Notes under the pieces: model-generated
Told to the model about the DNA's origin: nothing
Database searches by the model: none
Seen by the model: the letters and a program-made list of their open reading frames with translations, nothing else
Program-made: the position numbers and the translations under genes
NCBI GenBank assembly: GCA_032433595.1
Contig: JASWJB010000020.1
Span: 62,001-126,000, forward strand
Direction: 5' to 3'
DNA length: 64,000 nucleotides
Origin: Conoideocrella luteorostrata
Taxonomy: Eukaryota > Ascomycota > Sordariomycetes > Hypocreales > Clavicipitaceae
Shown here: one piece after another, positions 11,308 to 24,210 of the stretch
Position numbering within the stretch: the first letter of the stretch is position 1
Layout of the letters: every line of letters begins with the position of its first letter

Positions 11308-13259
11308 TATGAAATTGGTCCGCTAAATCAAACACCTAAGATTAATTTATGTTTTCTTAAAGTGCTATAGCCCGACTCAGAGTCAAATGAAGAGTGTCGA
11401 ATGTCAATTTGAAGACTTCCGAGAAGAAGTGAGCAACGTTGAGCTCTCTCCCTGCGCAATGGAACTGAGCCCTGGTCCGATCTTAGCCCAAGTAGATGGA
11501 ATTTAACCCAAACAGGTCAATTCTTGCTCAGAAAGATACGGCAGCACAAGGGAAGCAGAGACAGAAGCGAGGATCACCGAAGCCGGGTCGGGTGTATGGA
11601 CGAGACGGTTTATGAAGACGGAGCTGCTGGGCCGCAGGTGGCCGAGCCGACAGGTCCATCGGGTGCAGCGTCGGTAAATAGCTCTTCCCATCGGAAAGCG
11701 GCTTCGTTCCGCGACATACAGCAGCAGACTATAGAGCGCTGTGGGGGTGGGGCAAGCATACTACCCGACGTAACGTCAGAGCATCGGTTCCGAAACTGAG
11801 TCAACCCACCATGTATGGAGGAGCCGCGTCGTCGGATCTTCATAACCAGAGATTAATACGGCCGACTAAACCCTATCCCTTTGACTGCGGAGGGGCCTCA
11901 GTCAGGTCACGGGCTCCGCTTTCAATGAGTACAAGCTCGATACGTCTGCTAGGGTAAAATTTGCGTGATGCCTATAGGGTATATAATGTAGCTCTTCGTA
12001 CGGAGTACATTAGGCGAACAGAGTCGACTTTTATTATGGTGAGATTGACACATAATCAGAAGTACCCTGTGGGCCGTCAAGTCCCGATTGGCCTACGTCG
12101 TAATTCGTGGCCTGCCTGAGGCCCCTCCGCAGTCAAAGGGATATACTTTTTCCCCTTAGCATTGATTTGAAGTAGCATTATACTATAGTTAGTCGTTTTG
12201 TAGCTTCATTGCGATATCTATTACCCATATATAGTTACCAGGATTATTGAGTTCTTCGTGTCGTTTTATTCATATCTCTGTCAGTAGTTTCTCCGTACAA
12301 TCCGTTGTATTAGCATTGGCCCAGCCCGTGATCCGACCACTCTCGCTGGGCAATTTGTGAGCGCCTGACACGTCGGATCCGACAAGTTGGGTTGCCTGCT
12401 GGGGTAAACCGTTATCCAACACAATGAGCCCGGTTTTCGGCTAAGTCACCTCTACTAGTGGCTAAAAAGTAGCTTCGCAAAGTATAGCATTTTTGGGCCA
12501 CAGTGTGTTAATTCCCATTCTGACATTGAATTGATTGAATCCTCCAGTACGATGAGCCTGATCGATGCCCTTAAGAGATCGCAGTTTTGAGGTTTTATGG
12601 CGTGAGTGGTTTGAGGTAAGTGCCTAAATGATGAAACGTTAATCACTGAAGGCTTTTACACTGCAGGGCCAAGCAGAACTGTCTCGTAGGACGGTAATGG
12701 GCGGGGTGCTGAGAACTAATTTTGGGTCTCTATAATCGAACCACAATAGACCAATATGAGAAGCACTAGGTAATAGGAGAGTGCTCTGTTGTGTGCCTGA
12801 GCTCGACAAACCCGATAGGTGCTCAAAGCCTCGAACTGTACGGAGTAGAGACGAAGTTACTTGCGGAGCCGAATTTTCAATCTTCCTGTATTCTGTGTGG
12901 CCAAAAGAACACGGAACCGATGTCTGTCTGCCCTCTGCCACCCCTTATGGAGAAACTTGGCGTCGTGATATTATAGATGAAACAGACAGAGAATTCTACC
13001 TATGTACATATGTACTCCCTGTGGGCTGCGCGTGGTTGGGAGAGATCGACCCACATCACACCCAAGCACCATTGCTTATCGGCTTATCGCCCCGCAGCTC
13101 CTGTGCATATACTATGGAACTCAAGCTAAAAAAATAAAAAAATAAAAACACGGTCCTGAACAGCCAAGCACCAGCCCAGTCTTGGGCACAGCATTGAGAA
13201 TTATCGCCATTACCGTTTAACAAGAGACAATTACGCATTCCCTATTGTCCATACACATC
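11308..13259. promoter_or_regulatory. Shared upstream region of the SCOT gene (minus) and utp22 (plus), carrying a MITE
   Basis: The two genes are divergent, so this 1.95-kb stretch holds both promoters. It contains the MITE at 11876-12141, a TACGGAGTA motif inside that element (11999-12007) and another at 12839-12847. Frames of 100-118 codons near 12.6-13.1 kb overlap on opposite strands and show no family features. Confidence 0.5.
11876..12141. mobile_element. MITE with 36-bp terminal inverted repeats, TA target duplication
   Basis: Left end 11876-11911 and right end 12106-12141 are inverted copies with 2 mismatches in 36; the terminal 26 bases (TCCCTTTGACTGCGGAGGGG, then CCTCAG) match exactly. 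Both ends abut TA (11874-11875 and 12142-12143), fitting a target duplication of the Tc1/mariner type. The 266-bp element has no room for a transposase, so it would be a non-autonomous copy moved in trans. Superfamily assignment rests on the TA alone. Confidence 0.8.
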
Positions 13260-16200
13260 ATGGAGTCGGGATCCAAGCGCCGCAAGATCATCCATGGCGG
13301 CTCTGGTCTGCGACATGAAGGTCTCATTGATTTTGAGTCTCGCAGCACCGCTCAGGTGTCCACTGCCAGTACTTTCGTTCTTCAAACCGATGAGTTGATC
13401 AAAGAAACTAAGCTTGACTACGGCAAAACATTAAAAGATGTAGATGCGCAGTTGTTTCGTCTTAAAACTGTCGTGGACTCCATCGAACCGCATGCCCCCC
13501 TACCGGTAAGTCTCTGGCGTTTGTCGTCTTTGCGCCGAAACATCCTATGGGCTGACAATCAAACTAGATTGCCGAGGCGACCAGCAAGTTCGAAAAGCAG
13601 CATCGTATTGTCGTGCCATATCCAGACCCTCAGCCTTCGAAGGACTCGCCGTATATAATCTCTTATTCCAAACCGTCGCAGTGCAACGTTGTCGGCAGCT
13701 ACGTTTCCGGAACGATGACCAAGTCACAATCAAACCTAGGCATTGACATGGTTGCTCAGATGCCGTCGTCTCTGTTTCAAGATAAAGACTATCTTGGCAT
13801 GCGATACTTCTACAGGAGAGCCTATTTTATTGCCTATGTCGCGGCCCATGTTCGAAAAGAGATGGGGGATGCCGTGACATCCTGTTTTGAGTACCTCCAC
13901 GAGAACCCTCTTCTGCCTGTCCTGATGCTTCGACCTTTAACCAATGAGAACGCCAACGATAGCAACGAGGGTTCGAAAAGAAAATCTACAAAGAAGCAGG
14001 ACTATTACATCCGCCTCATTCCATGCGCCCCCGACACTTTATTCCCGTGGTCGAAACTCGCGCCTAATGCGAACTGCACTCGACTGGGCAACACAAGTGA
14101 GAGGGGCAACCCCATAGCCACCCCATTTTATAACTCAACAATTAATGCGGAAAGAACATTTATTCATTACCTCAGAGTTCTTACTCTCGCCAAAAGCGAA
14201 TGCGCCGCTTTCTCGGATGCATGTATCTTGGGGAGGATATGGCTACAACAGCGAGGATTTGGTGGTGCTAAGTCTCAAGGCGGCTTCGGTCATTTCGAAT
14301 GGGCCATCTTGATTGCCCTCCTGTTGCAAATAGGGGGACGAAATGGTCAGCCTGCACTGTCCAACTCCTTAAGCAGCCTGGAGCTGTTCAAAGCCGCTAT
14401 CCAATTTCTCTCCACAACGGACCTCACCAAAAAACCATTCGCATTCGGCGTGACTGATGTCGATATTAAGTCGATTCGAGAATCTGGGCCAGTTTTATTT
14501 GACCCTATAAGACAGCTCAACATTCTGTCGAAAATGAGCCCTTGGTCTGCTGATCTGCTGCAACTTTACGCAAAATCGACTTCGGACTTGCTAGCCGACG
14601 AGAGTGCGGACAAATTTCAGCCCACGTTCATCATGAAAGCAGACCTGACTTTCCAAGTCTTTGACGCAGTACTGGAGATTGACAAAATCGACATATCCAA
14701 GTACTCTGAATCGGCGGATCGAAGTAGCCCCATTTGGAAATTTAGCTGGGATGTCCAAAGGGTCCTCAAAAAGGCATTTGGCAACCGCGCGCAACTCGTT
14801 CACGTCCACATGTCCTCACGAAAACCATGGTGTCTGTCAACGGCCAGCTCAATCCCTTCAACCAAATTGTTGGTGGGTGTGATTTTTGACCCAGCGCATA
14901 TGCCGCGACAGATGGAGTATGGCCCCCCCGCCGAAGAAGAAAAAGAGTCTGCCGTATTCAGGCAGTTCTGGGGCGATAAAGCAGAACTCCGCCGGTTCAA
15001 GGATGGAAGCATTCTGGAGTGCGTCGAATGGAGTAGTAAATTACCGCTACAGATTTGCGAGGAGATTGCTACCTATTCTTTGAAGCGGCATTTGAAGGTT
15101 GCTAATAAAGAAATTACTGCCTACCAAGACGGATTCTCGTCGCTGATTGGCCTGTCTCATCTTGACAAAGAAGCTTTCGATTCAGCTCGGCGAGCATTCA
15201 CTACGTTTGAGAATAACATTCGTAATTTAGAAGAGCTTCCGCTCCAGATCCGTCAACTGTCACCGGTTTCCTCATCCGCCCGCTATTCCTCCTTGGAGCC
15301 GCCCCTAGTTGATTTTCACAGAGACGCGGTTGAGCCAATGGACGTTAATTTATACTTTGAAGCATCAAGCAAGTGGCCGGAAAACCTTACAGCAATACAG
15401 GAAGCTAAGGTTGAGTTTCTTCTGGATTTTGATCGACGACTAACGAGCGCCAATGAGAAAATTACGACATATTTGGGCCGTGAAAATAGAGACATCGGAG
15501 CCGAAAACCTAGCGTACCTGGATGTCTTATACGAGACTGGCGCAGCTTTCCGGCTGAGGATATACTGTGACCTGGAAGAGACACTGCTCCAGCGCCGAGT
15601 CCAAAACAAGACATTAGAGCATCACTCGAGGGAACAAGCGGATGATGCTCTGGCAGAACTCAATTGGCGGTATACCACCCTCCCGTTGCATACCCAGACC
15701 ATCGCCACATTCTGCACTCGTCTACAACCTCTGTCTCATTCGATTCGCCTAGTCAAACATTGGTTCTGCAGCCACAAGCTCTGCGGGCATATTAGCGACG
15801 AGCTGATCGAGCTGTTCGTGCTTCACGTCTTTCTACAGCCTTACCCGTGGAAGATGCCGTCATCACCCACAACTGGATTTTTACGTACCCTTTCGTTCCT
15901 GTCTAGGTGGGATTGGCGGGAGGAGCCATTGGTTGTTGACTCTGCAGAAACAATCACGATCGAGGAGCAGTCGACGATGCGTCGGGAGCTCGAGGCATGG
16001 CGACAAAGGGATCCGCTTATGAACAGTTTGTCCATGTTTGTCGCCACGTCCAACGATCTCTCTGGCATTGGTTATACGCGGAATGGACCTTCAAAGCTCA
16101 TTGCTTCACGAATGACCCGTCTGGCAAAGGCCGCCTGCAAGTTAATGCGGGAGCAGGACTTGCATCTAGAGCCTAGCAGCCTTTTTGAGCCCTCTCTAGA

Positions 16201-16639
16201 AGACTACGATGTCTTGATCCACCTTTCTACTAAAGCTACAAAGAGCATTCTACGGGAAGCAGCTATGGAATCTGGTGCTAAGAAACGCTCGCAATACAAA
16301 AACCTCTACGATCGGACCGGCAAGATGCCCCTGCCCACCAGGACACATCCATCTACGGTGTTGCTACAGGAACTGCAGCGGATGTATGATGATTCCCTCA
16401 TCTTCTTCTCCGGTAGGGCGGACGAGCCCGTCCTGGCGGCGATCTGGAGCCCAAAGTTGCAGCGGGAACAAAAATTCCGGGCTGGACTGCCGTACAACTT
16501 TCGCAGACGTGTAGCAGTAGAGGAAAATGTCGATGCAAAGGAAAGCGATGTCGTGGAGGTCAATCGGCAAGCAATTCTGCTGGAGCTTGCCAGGGTTGGC
16601 GGGGACATGATCATGAAGATAGAAGTCGGAGATGATTGA
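13260..16639 (+). CDS. utp22: Utp22 / Nrap, SSU processome subunit
   Basis: Nucleolar protein of the small-subunit processome; with Rrp7 and casein kinase II it forms the UtpC subcomplex that acts in 18S rRNA maturation (known for yeast Utp22). Two exons, 13260-13505 and 13568-16639, are joined by a 62-nt phase-0 intron (GTAAGT, ACTAG), giving 1105 residues. The Nrap domains fill the protein. Early markers are VVPYPDP and CNVVGSY, followed by a nucleotidyltransferase-like fold (FRRFKDG-type motif written here as LRRFKDGSILECVEW), and then the domain around RLVKHWFCSHKLCGHISDEL, typical of the family. The N terminus has a basic patch (SKRRKI). ATG 13260 is preferred; the frame upstream lacks an ATG. 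The neighbouring Pom152 gene is convergent, with 236 bp between stops. Confidence 0.93.
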
Positions 16640-16875
16640 GATAAGAGTAGGCAGACATTATATAATGAACCATTCGTTCAACCCACTAGGGGTCGTATTT
16701 CCTCCTATCCAAAAAAAATTCAAAAATCTAAAATCTAAACGCCGATTCCATGTGGTATGCATATGTGCGGTGTTTCATCGTGGTTATTCTCCCCATAATT
16801 CCCTATGTCCCACATTCATTACCACGTTTTTCATCTTTCCCCCTTCCCCGTTCCATCCCCTCTATTTTACTACAC

Positions 16876-19800
16876 CTACCGCGCATCCTTGTCCGCAACT
16901 TGCTGCGTGGAGAAGGAGCAGAATTTGTCCTTGATTGCCACTACTTCGTATGTTCCTTCTTGACTGGCCTTGATAACCTTGCTATGCTCATATGATATAT
17001 CGTGTCTGGTCTCTAGCACGACGCTTCGATGGCCTTTCTTGGCATTGGAGCTTCTTGTGTAAGTAAACTCGAATGGAGGAGTGCCCCAGAACTCGAACAA
17101 TATATCAACTTCATTGCCTTCGTGAATATCCACGCGAGAAAGCTTTCCGCGGCTGATTTGAACGCTTGGAAGCGGGTGGATTCTCTTGCGCAAGTTGACC
17201 GAGCCACGGCACTCGCTAGCTTTGTCCGAAATACCTGTTATCGTAAAGTCTCCAGGCTTCTCTGCAACGCGGCGGAAGTTGGTAGTCTGTGACTTGGCAT
17301 TCCACCGACCGTTGAACTCATATGCAATATCAAATGGCGGTGTTCCAGATAGTGTGTATGCTATTCGTTCGCCGACACAGAAATCTTCGCGAGACTCCAG
17401 GGGATAGATAGATGGAGCGTCGAATAGCTGGATCTGAATAGAAGGAGCGTTGACTTCATATTTTTGCTGACAGCCCTTGGCATCACGGACGCGCCGTATA
17501 CGTAGCTGCTGGGTTCCAAGGCGGAGGTGCTCCCTTGGGATTGGCATGGAGTAGGTGTTGAAATTGATGGAAGGGATTCGATATGTTTCCGGCCCGGACC
17601 CAGACTGGTGCTTGATTTCTACTTCGACATAGAAAGGAGCAACTCCGGTTAGGGCTATTGGTATCTTGTCTTCATGGTCCTGTTCCTCCATGCAATATTT
17701 GAATGACTGGCCGGGTTTCGAGAACACTGCCGTCGGCCTTGCATTGACGCGCTGATGCACAACCAGAGGCTGTAGTTTCTTGTCGCTGCTGTAGAGATTA
17801 TCTTCAAGCCCAACAAACTTGTATACGTAGTTGCCGGCTTTGGTGGTATCCATAGATATCGATGCCTTGGATAGGGCTGCATCAAACTCCTTATCACCTC
17901 TGGCGACGGAGCCCTGAAGAGATTTATGCTTGATCTCATATGAGACATGATATGGAGGAGAGCCTTCTTCTGGTTAGTAATAACACGAAGTGTGGTGTTA
18001 CTTCCACGTCATGCGTGATCACTCACCTTGCAAATTGATTTCAAATCCATCTATGTCACCTTCACATACGTCTTGCTTGGTAAACCCTTCTTGCTTCCCG
18101 CCTTTGACGCTTTCCGTTTGGACCAAAGAGATTTCTGGGCGAGAGAACCAGTCCACTTGGAATGTCGAGGCTGATGTGTCAACGATGCCTTGACACTGAT
18201 TGTCCTTTACGTTAATGATTTCATAGACACCCCTGGACTTGACCATCAGGTGGTCGTTCGGAGCGGTTGCAGTCTTGACGAGTATATTCCCAGATACGTT
18301 CAGATTTCGATATTGAATGGTCCAGGGTGATTCGCCCTGAAGACGCAGAGGCAGTCTTACGGATGCGTCCTCGACATCCATGATGGAATTCTTCTGCTCG
18401 ATCAGTCCGAACCCAGCGCGAGGTCTTTGACGTCGAACAACAATCTTGATTTGATCTTGTAGGAAAGTTCGGCATCCGCGTTTGTCTTGCACGCTACTGA
18501 GAGCAAGTATGTACTCTCCACCCTTTGTGAGAGCTGGTGTCCTGATCTTAAAGCTATTCTCACTCAAGTTGCTTGCGAGCTCAGTCCTGCGTTTGCCTTC
18601 GTGGACAGTTTCCCATTCGAGGTTAAATGGAGGGTCGCCATTCAGAGCAACATTGACCTCAACTTCAGAGTCAAGGCAAGAGTTTATCACATCTCGTGCA
18701 TGGACGAACCTGGCGGATGCCGCCGGCTTGACCTCTTGTTCTAGGGACTTGTCTTGGCCGGACAAGGGCAAACCTCTGTAGACATCGTCGCTAATTGACT
18801 TGAACACGTACTTATGACGGCCAGCCTTGTTAGGGATGAGCTCCAGTTGTGAGCGCAGGCCAGCCACGTGGAGGCTTTTCTGCTTGGTCTGACCTTCCGA
18901 AATGATATCGTAGCGGACGTCAAACGGCGGAGTTCCCACCAGATCAAGATCTACGCGAAGACCGATGGAGTTGCCAGCACATTTGTCGGGAATATCTTCG
19001 GATCGAATCGAGAGATGTGGCTCCAGGGGATTCAACAGTAAACAAGACGACGGTTCATCTACCTCGCCCTCACAAGATCCGCTTGATACGGATCTGAGAG
19101 TATAAAGCCCAGGCTCGGAGATACGAGGGTTGTCCTTGGAATTCTTGGCTGAATGGGTGAACATCGATGATTTGTCGCCGTGGTCCCCGCTGTTAGTTAG
19201 AGTGTCGATAGGCGAAAATTCCCACGCGATCTCATGTGATGTATCCTCGATGGATCCAGAGAGCCCGAACTTGACATGCAAAACCTTTGCTTTGCCCTTG
19301 GCTACTTTCATGGGTTTCCTGAGATCGCAGCCATCCATGCGAATTTTGGGCCGTTCTCTCACTACAAATTTCTGGGTCAAGCCCTTTGGATTGGCAGCAT
19401 CTACGTCTTCTCCCGGCTTGGCGTATTTGACGATATTACCAAATGCGTCGTGGACTTCATCCACAGAATACTCCCATTCTCCTGAAGAGGTAAGAGATTC
19501 ATTAAGACCGACGGTAACTTTGGCAGGACGGACCCAAGTAAACTCATCTGTTGCATCACCGGCAGCGCCATTAGCTCCAGCGATGAGAGGTGAGGCAAAT
19601 CCATCAGGTTGCAGACTCTGGAATCGGAAGTCGTGGTTTTTGCCGTTGACTGCCCGACTGTACATAATCTTGAGAGGCGGTGTGCCAACAACGTCCAGAG
19701 AGAGGTCTGAGAGATCTCGGATACATCGCTGAGAGGACTCAGCTGCTTGTATTTTAGCTTGGGGACAAGGAACCACATAAGTATCCTTGGTAGCACGCTG

Positions 19801-20797
19801 AACTTCAAGCTTGTATTCGTCCAAGACTCTACCAAGGCGGTAGACGCCAGGTTTTTTGATAGCATATTGCCAGTGAAAGCCAACCGTGTTCGGGTCGGAG
19901 CTTTGATCGCGGATGGCCCTAGCAACTTTATGCACTTCACGGCTGGAAATCTTAAGCGTTTCCTCTTTATTGGTGTCGAAGTCGATCCGGGTAAGTTCAA
20001 TCTCGGCAGGAACGGTTGCGTTGAAATAAATTGGCAGTGAAACACCAGTCTTGTCCTTAGGATTTAGGCAGTAGGGAATGCCGTCAGGATTTAAAACAGC
20101 AGAGCCCTCAGGCAGAATGTTGATAATTTGTTTACCCATAATCAGGGAATGATTATTAAGGATGCTGGACACCTTAACATTGTGTTCAGAGATAGAGATT
20201 TCGCGGTCGTACAAAACCTTGGCGAAGCCGAGGAGCCATGTCTGCCATGGTAGCTATGTTATAGACGGTTTGGCATTAGTCTCATAATGCACAGAATAGT
20301 ATCGGTTGGGTTAGCTCAAGCTCTTTACTTACAGGGATATTGAACATCAACATGTAGTTGAGGACAATGTGCCCAGTGAAGAGTGTTGTGACTATGAACT
20401 GAGAGAGCTCTAGCCATGGTATTCTTAGCTCGGGTAATCCGAATAGAAAGGCAAAATCGATGAAAATCCATTTCAAGAACAGCCACCAAGACGAATCGCC
20501 ATCTTCTATGACCTGAAGCCAGTCGTACAGCTTCCACGCCCATAACAGCACATACACGCCGAAGGCATATAATCGCTGTTGAGGTGCGTCGAGGAAGGTT
20601 AAGGGAACTACGGGCTCACTAGTGGCCCGGCGCGCAGTGGCATTTTCGGGAGCGAGAGGAAGAGTGGGCGACTTTGCTGATGTCCCATTCAAGGAGACAG
20701 TACCGACTGTGGATGGCGTTTCTTGCACGTTTTGCCGTCGTGCAACTGTAGCTGGGGTCGCTGGAAACCCAGACCGCAGGCGAGGAGTCGCGCTCAT
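16876..20797 (-). CDS. pom152: Pom152-like nuclear pore membrane glycoprotein
   Basis: Integral protein of the nuclear pore membrane ring; its lumenal Ig-like repeats form a ring around the pore (known for yeast Pom152). Exons: 20797-20333, 20253-18027 and 17963-16876, giving 1259 residues, the usual family length. The first exon encodes a Ser/Thr-rich cytoplasmic head and hydrophobic segments (near residues 79-98 and 107-125, then one near 133-155). The exon 1/2 junction restores the family block [20 protein letters not shown]. About nine repeats follow, each marked by a short GxPPF/Y-like motif (GTPPLKI, GTPPFDV, GDPPFNL, GSPPYHV). Intron 1 is phase 0. Intron 2 (GTGAGT donor, phase 1) has a TACTAAC branch only a few bases before CAG, followed by two more AGs in frame; I chose the last, which restores the repeat motif. 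Confidence 0.92.
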
Positions 20798-21877
20798 CGC
20801 ATTCCGTATTCGCAGCGTTATGTGCAAGAAAGCATCGGAAACGCAAATTATTAAAGTGCTCTGGACGTGTATAATACGTATGTCGCTGTTCAATGGTAGA
20901 GATAGGTCAATATCGTCACGTAGGTTTGTTTGTTGGAGGTGACGGATAACCTACCTACGAGGACCTAGTGCCTGGGCAACTTTTTGCGTTGCTCGGAGTT
21001 GCTCGAGTGGATGGATACTCGATGCGCCGTACCTGGCAAGGATAAATCCGTCACGTCTGTTGCTGCTGACACGCGCTCGGTCGAAAACAATCAACGAGGC
21101 TAACTTGAAGACTACCTGTGTATGGAGTAGTCAGCACATATTATGCATGCTCAGAGCACCTAGGTGCTCGCACCCTGCCCCGCTGTGCCGGCTGCAAGCC
21201 ACTTAGGGGCGCTGACAGCACTAAGCTGGAAGGCTCCGGCGGCGGCGTACCAGCGAGTTCCTCAGCTGTTTTCCGGTAACCCCAAAGTTTCAATCATTAT
21301 GTAGAAGTAGAATGGGTGCTTACAAACGTCAAGCGCTGCCGGTCTCATAGGGCCATCCCATCGTTCTGATGCACCGCGTCTGGCCAGGTCTAGAACTCAG
21401 CTATTGTACTGAGTGCATCCCCGTGTCCTCCTGCGCTCTCCCAAGTACTTCCGATATTTCGTACTCCGTACGGAGTACTGTACGGCAGCAATCAGCCCGT
21501 GAACACAATCAAGGTATGTCATGTGTCATATGCACGTTGCATGATAATTTTCCTCCATAATTTGTCTGTGACATCCTACGCTTATCTTGGCGCCCACTTT
21601 GTTCATCGCTGCACAAGGGCTGCTGATGTTTACGCCCCAGCCGTTCACATTTTCCGTGGTTCCATCCAATCACCGCCTGCACTTGACGGCCTATTGTTAA
21701 CTTATCAAGCCTCAGCCACTTGGGTAGCTCTTTGCGATGTTTTGTTTTAAAAAATTGAAAAATTAAAAAAAAAAAAAATCGAAGAAAAAAAGAATTCATG
21801 CACACGCTCTGATGTGGATTGCATGGCGTTGCTTTACCCGTGCCCTCCAGTGACATCGAGTACGCAAGCGAGATGAG
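20798..21877. promoter_or_regulatory. Divergent upstream region of pom152 and the UCH37-like gene
   Basis: About 1.1 kb between two divergent start codons. It contains a palindromic pair of the 9-mer motif (TACTCCGTA 21462-21470 overlapping TACGGAGTA 21469-21477) and an A-rich tract at about 21745-21791, roughly 90 bp before the UCH37-like ATG. No coding frame is supported. Confidence 0.5.
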
Positions 21878-23486
21878 ATGGAAAATCCAAGAAGAAACCC
21901 TAAGCGCAAGGTTGCTGAAGTTGCAGACGCTTCAGACGTCGCTCCAGAGAGTCCAGAAGATCTGCTGGGGAAATCCTGCAGTCCCCTCACCCAGCAGGAG
22001 ATCGAGGATTGGCAAGGATGGGTTGAGTTGGAATCAGAGCCGGTATGATGACGATTCCTTCTCTAAGCGAAATCATTTTGTAAACATAATGCTATATGAC
22101 CCAATTGCATCCCAAAGTTTGGACGGACATGCTAACAGTCTGCAAGGCGTTCTTCAACGCAATCATCCGAGACTTGGGCGTCAAAGATGTGAAAATTCAA
22201 GAACTATTCTCAGTCGACCAGGCATCGCTGGGCGCAGTATCGTGAGTAAACTCACTAATTCACCATGTTCACCCCCAGCTAATGTGAAAGAAGAAAGCCG
22301 CTATTTGGGTTGATATTTCTCTTCCAATACGAGCCTGGCCAAGAGGGAGAAGACAAGCAACACGATGCGGACAACCAAGTATGGTTTGCAAACCAGGCAT
22401 GTCCGTTCTTCTTCCAGCAATATAAAGTTTGATACATCACAGCATCTCCACTTGAGCCTTCACTAACTCTGAATACGAGACCACAAATAATGCTTGCGCT
22501 ACAGTCGCTCTACTCAATATCGTCATGAACGCTCCGGAAATAGACTTGGGTGAACAGCTGACCGATTTCAAAGAAGCCACCAAAGAAATCGATACTTCCC
22601 TTCGAGGTCATAGAATTAGTTCGAACAGCTTTATTCGGACCATACACAACTCCTTCACCCGGCGCATGGATCACCTCAACGCAGATTTGTGCCTGCGGAA
22701 TGATTTCGATGACGCCAATTCTAATGCTAAGAAAAAAAATTCGTCAAGAAAATTCCCGGCGCGAGGCAGCGGGAGAAAAAGACCTGCTTACGAATATGGA
22801 TATCACTTTATCGCATATGTTTTCTCCAATGGATATGTATGGGAGTTGGATGGGCTACGGACTAATCCCTATAAGCTTGGTATGGATAACCAGGCTTCCA
22901 CATCCTGAAGTTAATCTGACATTTTGAAAAAATAGGGCCATCGGATGAGAAAGACTGGACTGCTGTCGCCAGACCACAAATTGAGGCGAGAATGCTGCAA
23001 TACGAAGGAAGTCAGTTGTCTTTCAACTTGCTGGCCGTATGCCGTAGTACATTGCCCCATCTCAGTCAAACCATAACTATCATGCTGGCTGCAATACGGC
23101 TGATACAAACGCGCATGAAAGGCGATACCGTATTCAATGATATCGTATGTGCTGATGAGCAATTACTGGACGTTCATAACCAAACCCAACTCGCTGAGTT
23201 CCACATTCACCTTTCAGAAGTTGAAAGCGCCGAAGTACCGATGGAGCTAAAATCAGCTCTATCACGCCTTCATTGGCCCGTCGAAGAAGCTTATGAAATG
23301 TACCAGAGGTTCCGTGCCAAACTGAAGGCTGCGATGGACGAGTTTCGTTTTGAGTTGATGTTTACAGAAGAGGACGAGCGTCGGGTAAGGGGCCGAAAAC
23401 GGGATTATGGCGGCGCATTGCATTGCTGGGTCAAGAAGCTAGCGGAAAAGGGAGTGCTGGCGGATATAATCAGAATGTCATCCTGA
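21878..23486 (+). CDS. UCH37/UCHL5-type ubiquitin C-terminal hydrolase
   Basis: Cysteine protease of peptidase family C12 that removes ubiquitin; UCH37 acts at the proteasome regulatory particle and in chromatin remodellers. Exons: 21878-22042, 22147-22241, 22294-22396, 22480-22879 and 22936-23486, giving 437 residues. The UCH domain shows the N-terminal block ending in a P-x-F-x-x-I region, then GLIFLFQYEPG, the oxyanion Gln (about 121, in WFANQ), catalytic Cys127 in TTNNACATVALLN, His230 in YHFIAYV and Asp245 in ELDG. The C-terminal part after about 255 resembles the UCH37-like domain (YEMYQRFRAKL). Intron 3 begins GCATGT, so it is probably a GC-AG intron. Intron 2 has two possible acceptors three bases apart (22290 or 22293). 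A basic insert (about 205-222) precedes the His motif. Confidence 0.88.
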
Positions 23487-24210
23487 CCGAGATAGCATGC
23501 CGTGCTGATTGTGATGGGATTCGCAAGTAGTTGCCAAATTCATACATACTAGATGGATTTGCACCTGGCCTGGCACTATCTTGTAGTGCTCACTAGGTAA
23601 GACAAAGGGAAGCAAGGATAGACGCAAAAGCTTGTGCTAGTCACTTGGACACATATCATCAAGTTAATGTTAGATCAAATGTTGACCAAAAATGTGAAAA
23701 CATCAATACTGGTCAACCTTTATTTCCTAGCTGACCTATCTTGAACGGCCTGACGATATTGCCGACTCATAAACGCATAACGCTACAATGCCGAGCAAAG
23801 CGATTCCGCTGAAAATTATACATGACTGGCTCACTGAGTCCTAAAACCGTCCTCGGATCGGTGTTATTAATCATCTGGATATTGCTCCTTGATGTTTGAT
23901 ACAAAACTACAGGTCTCCGGATCGAAGCGCTTAAAGAATTTCCCTGCCATAGGAAACATATCATTGGTTATTTCCGTAGGGTCGTGAATGAGCTCAATGC
24001 TATCGGAAGCAACAACATGCGGCTCTGAACCAGTGCTCGGGCTAGTTGTGCATATATTCGTTAGATAAGGTTTGGAAAAAACAAGAAAAACTATAGAGAG
24101 ACTGAGGGAAAAGGGACCTTCCGGGAATGCAGGAGAGCAATGTATTTAAAGGGGCAAGGATGATGAAAAGGGGAAGGCAACAGCTATTGAAAAGCCTGCA
24201 GGGCAGCATC
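23487..24210. other. Intergenic between convergent UCH37-like and FBXO21-like genes
   Basis: About 720 bp holding two 3' ends. I see no coding frame, repeat or RNA gene. Confidence 0.5.

Noticed and set aside
12639..12941. 100-codon minus-strand frame upstream of utp22
   Set aside because: Conflicts with a 118-codon plus frame over the same bases; neither has recognisable content.
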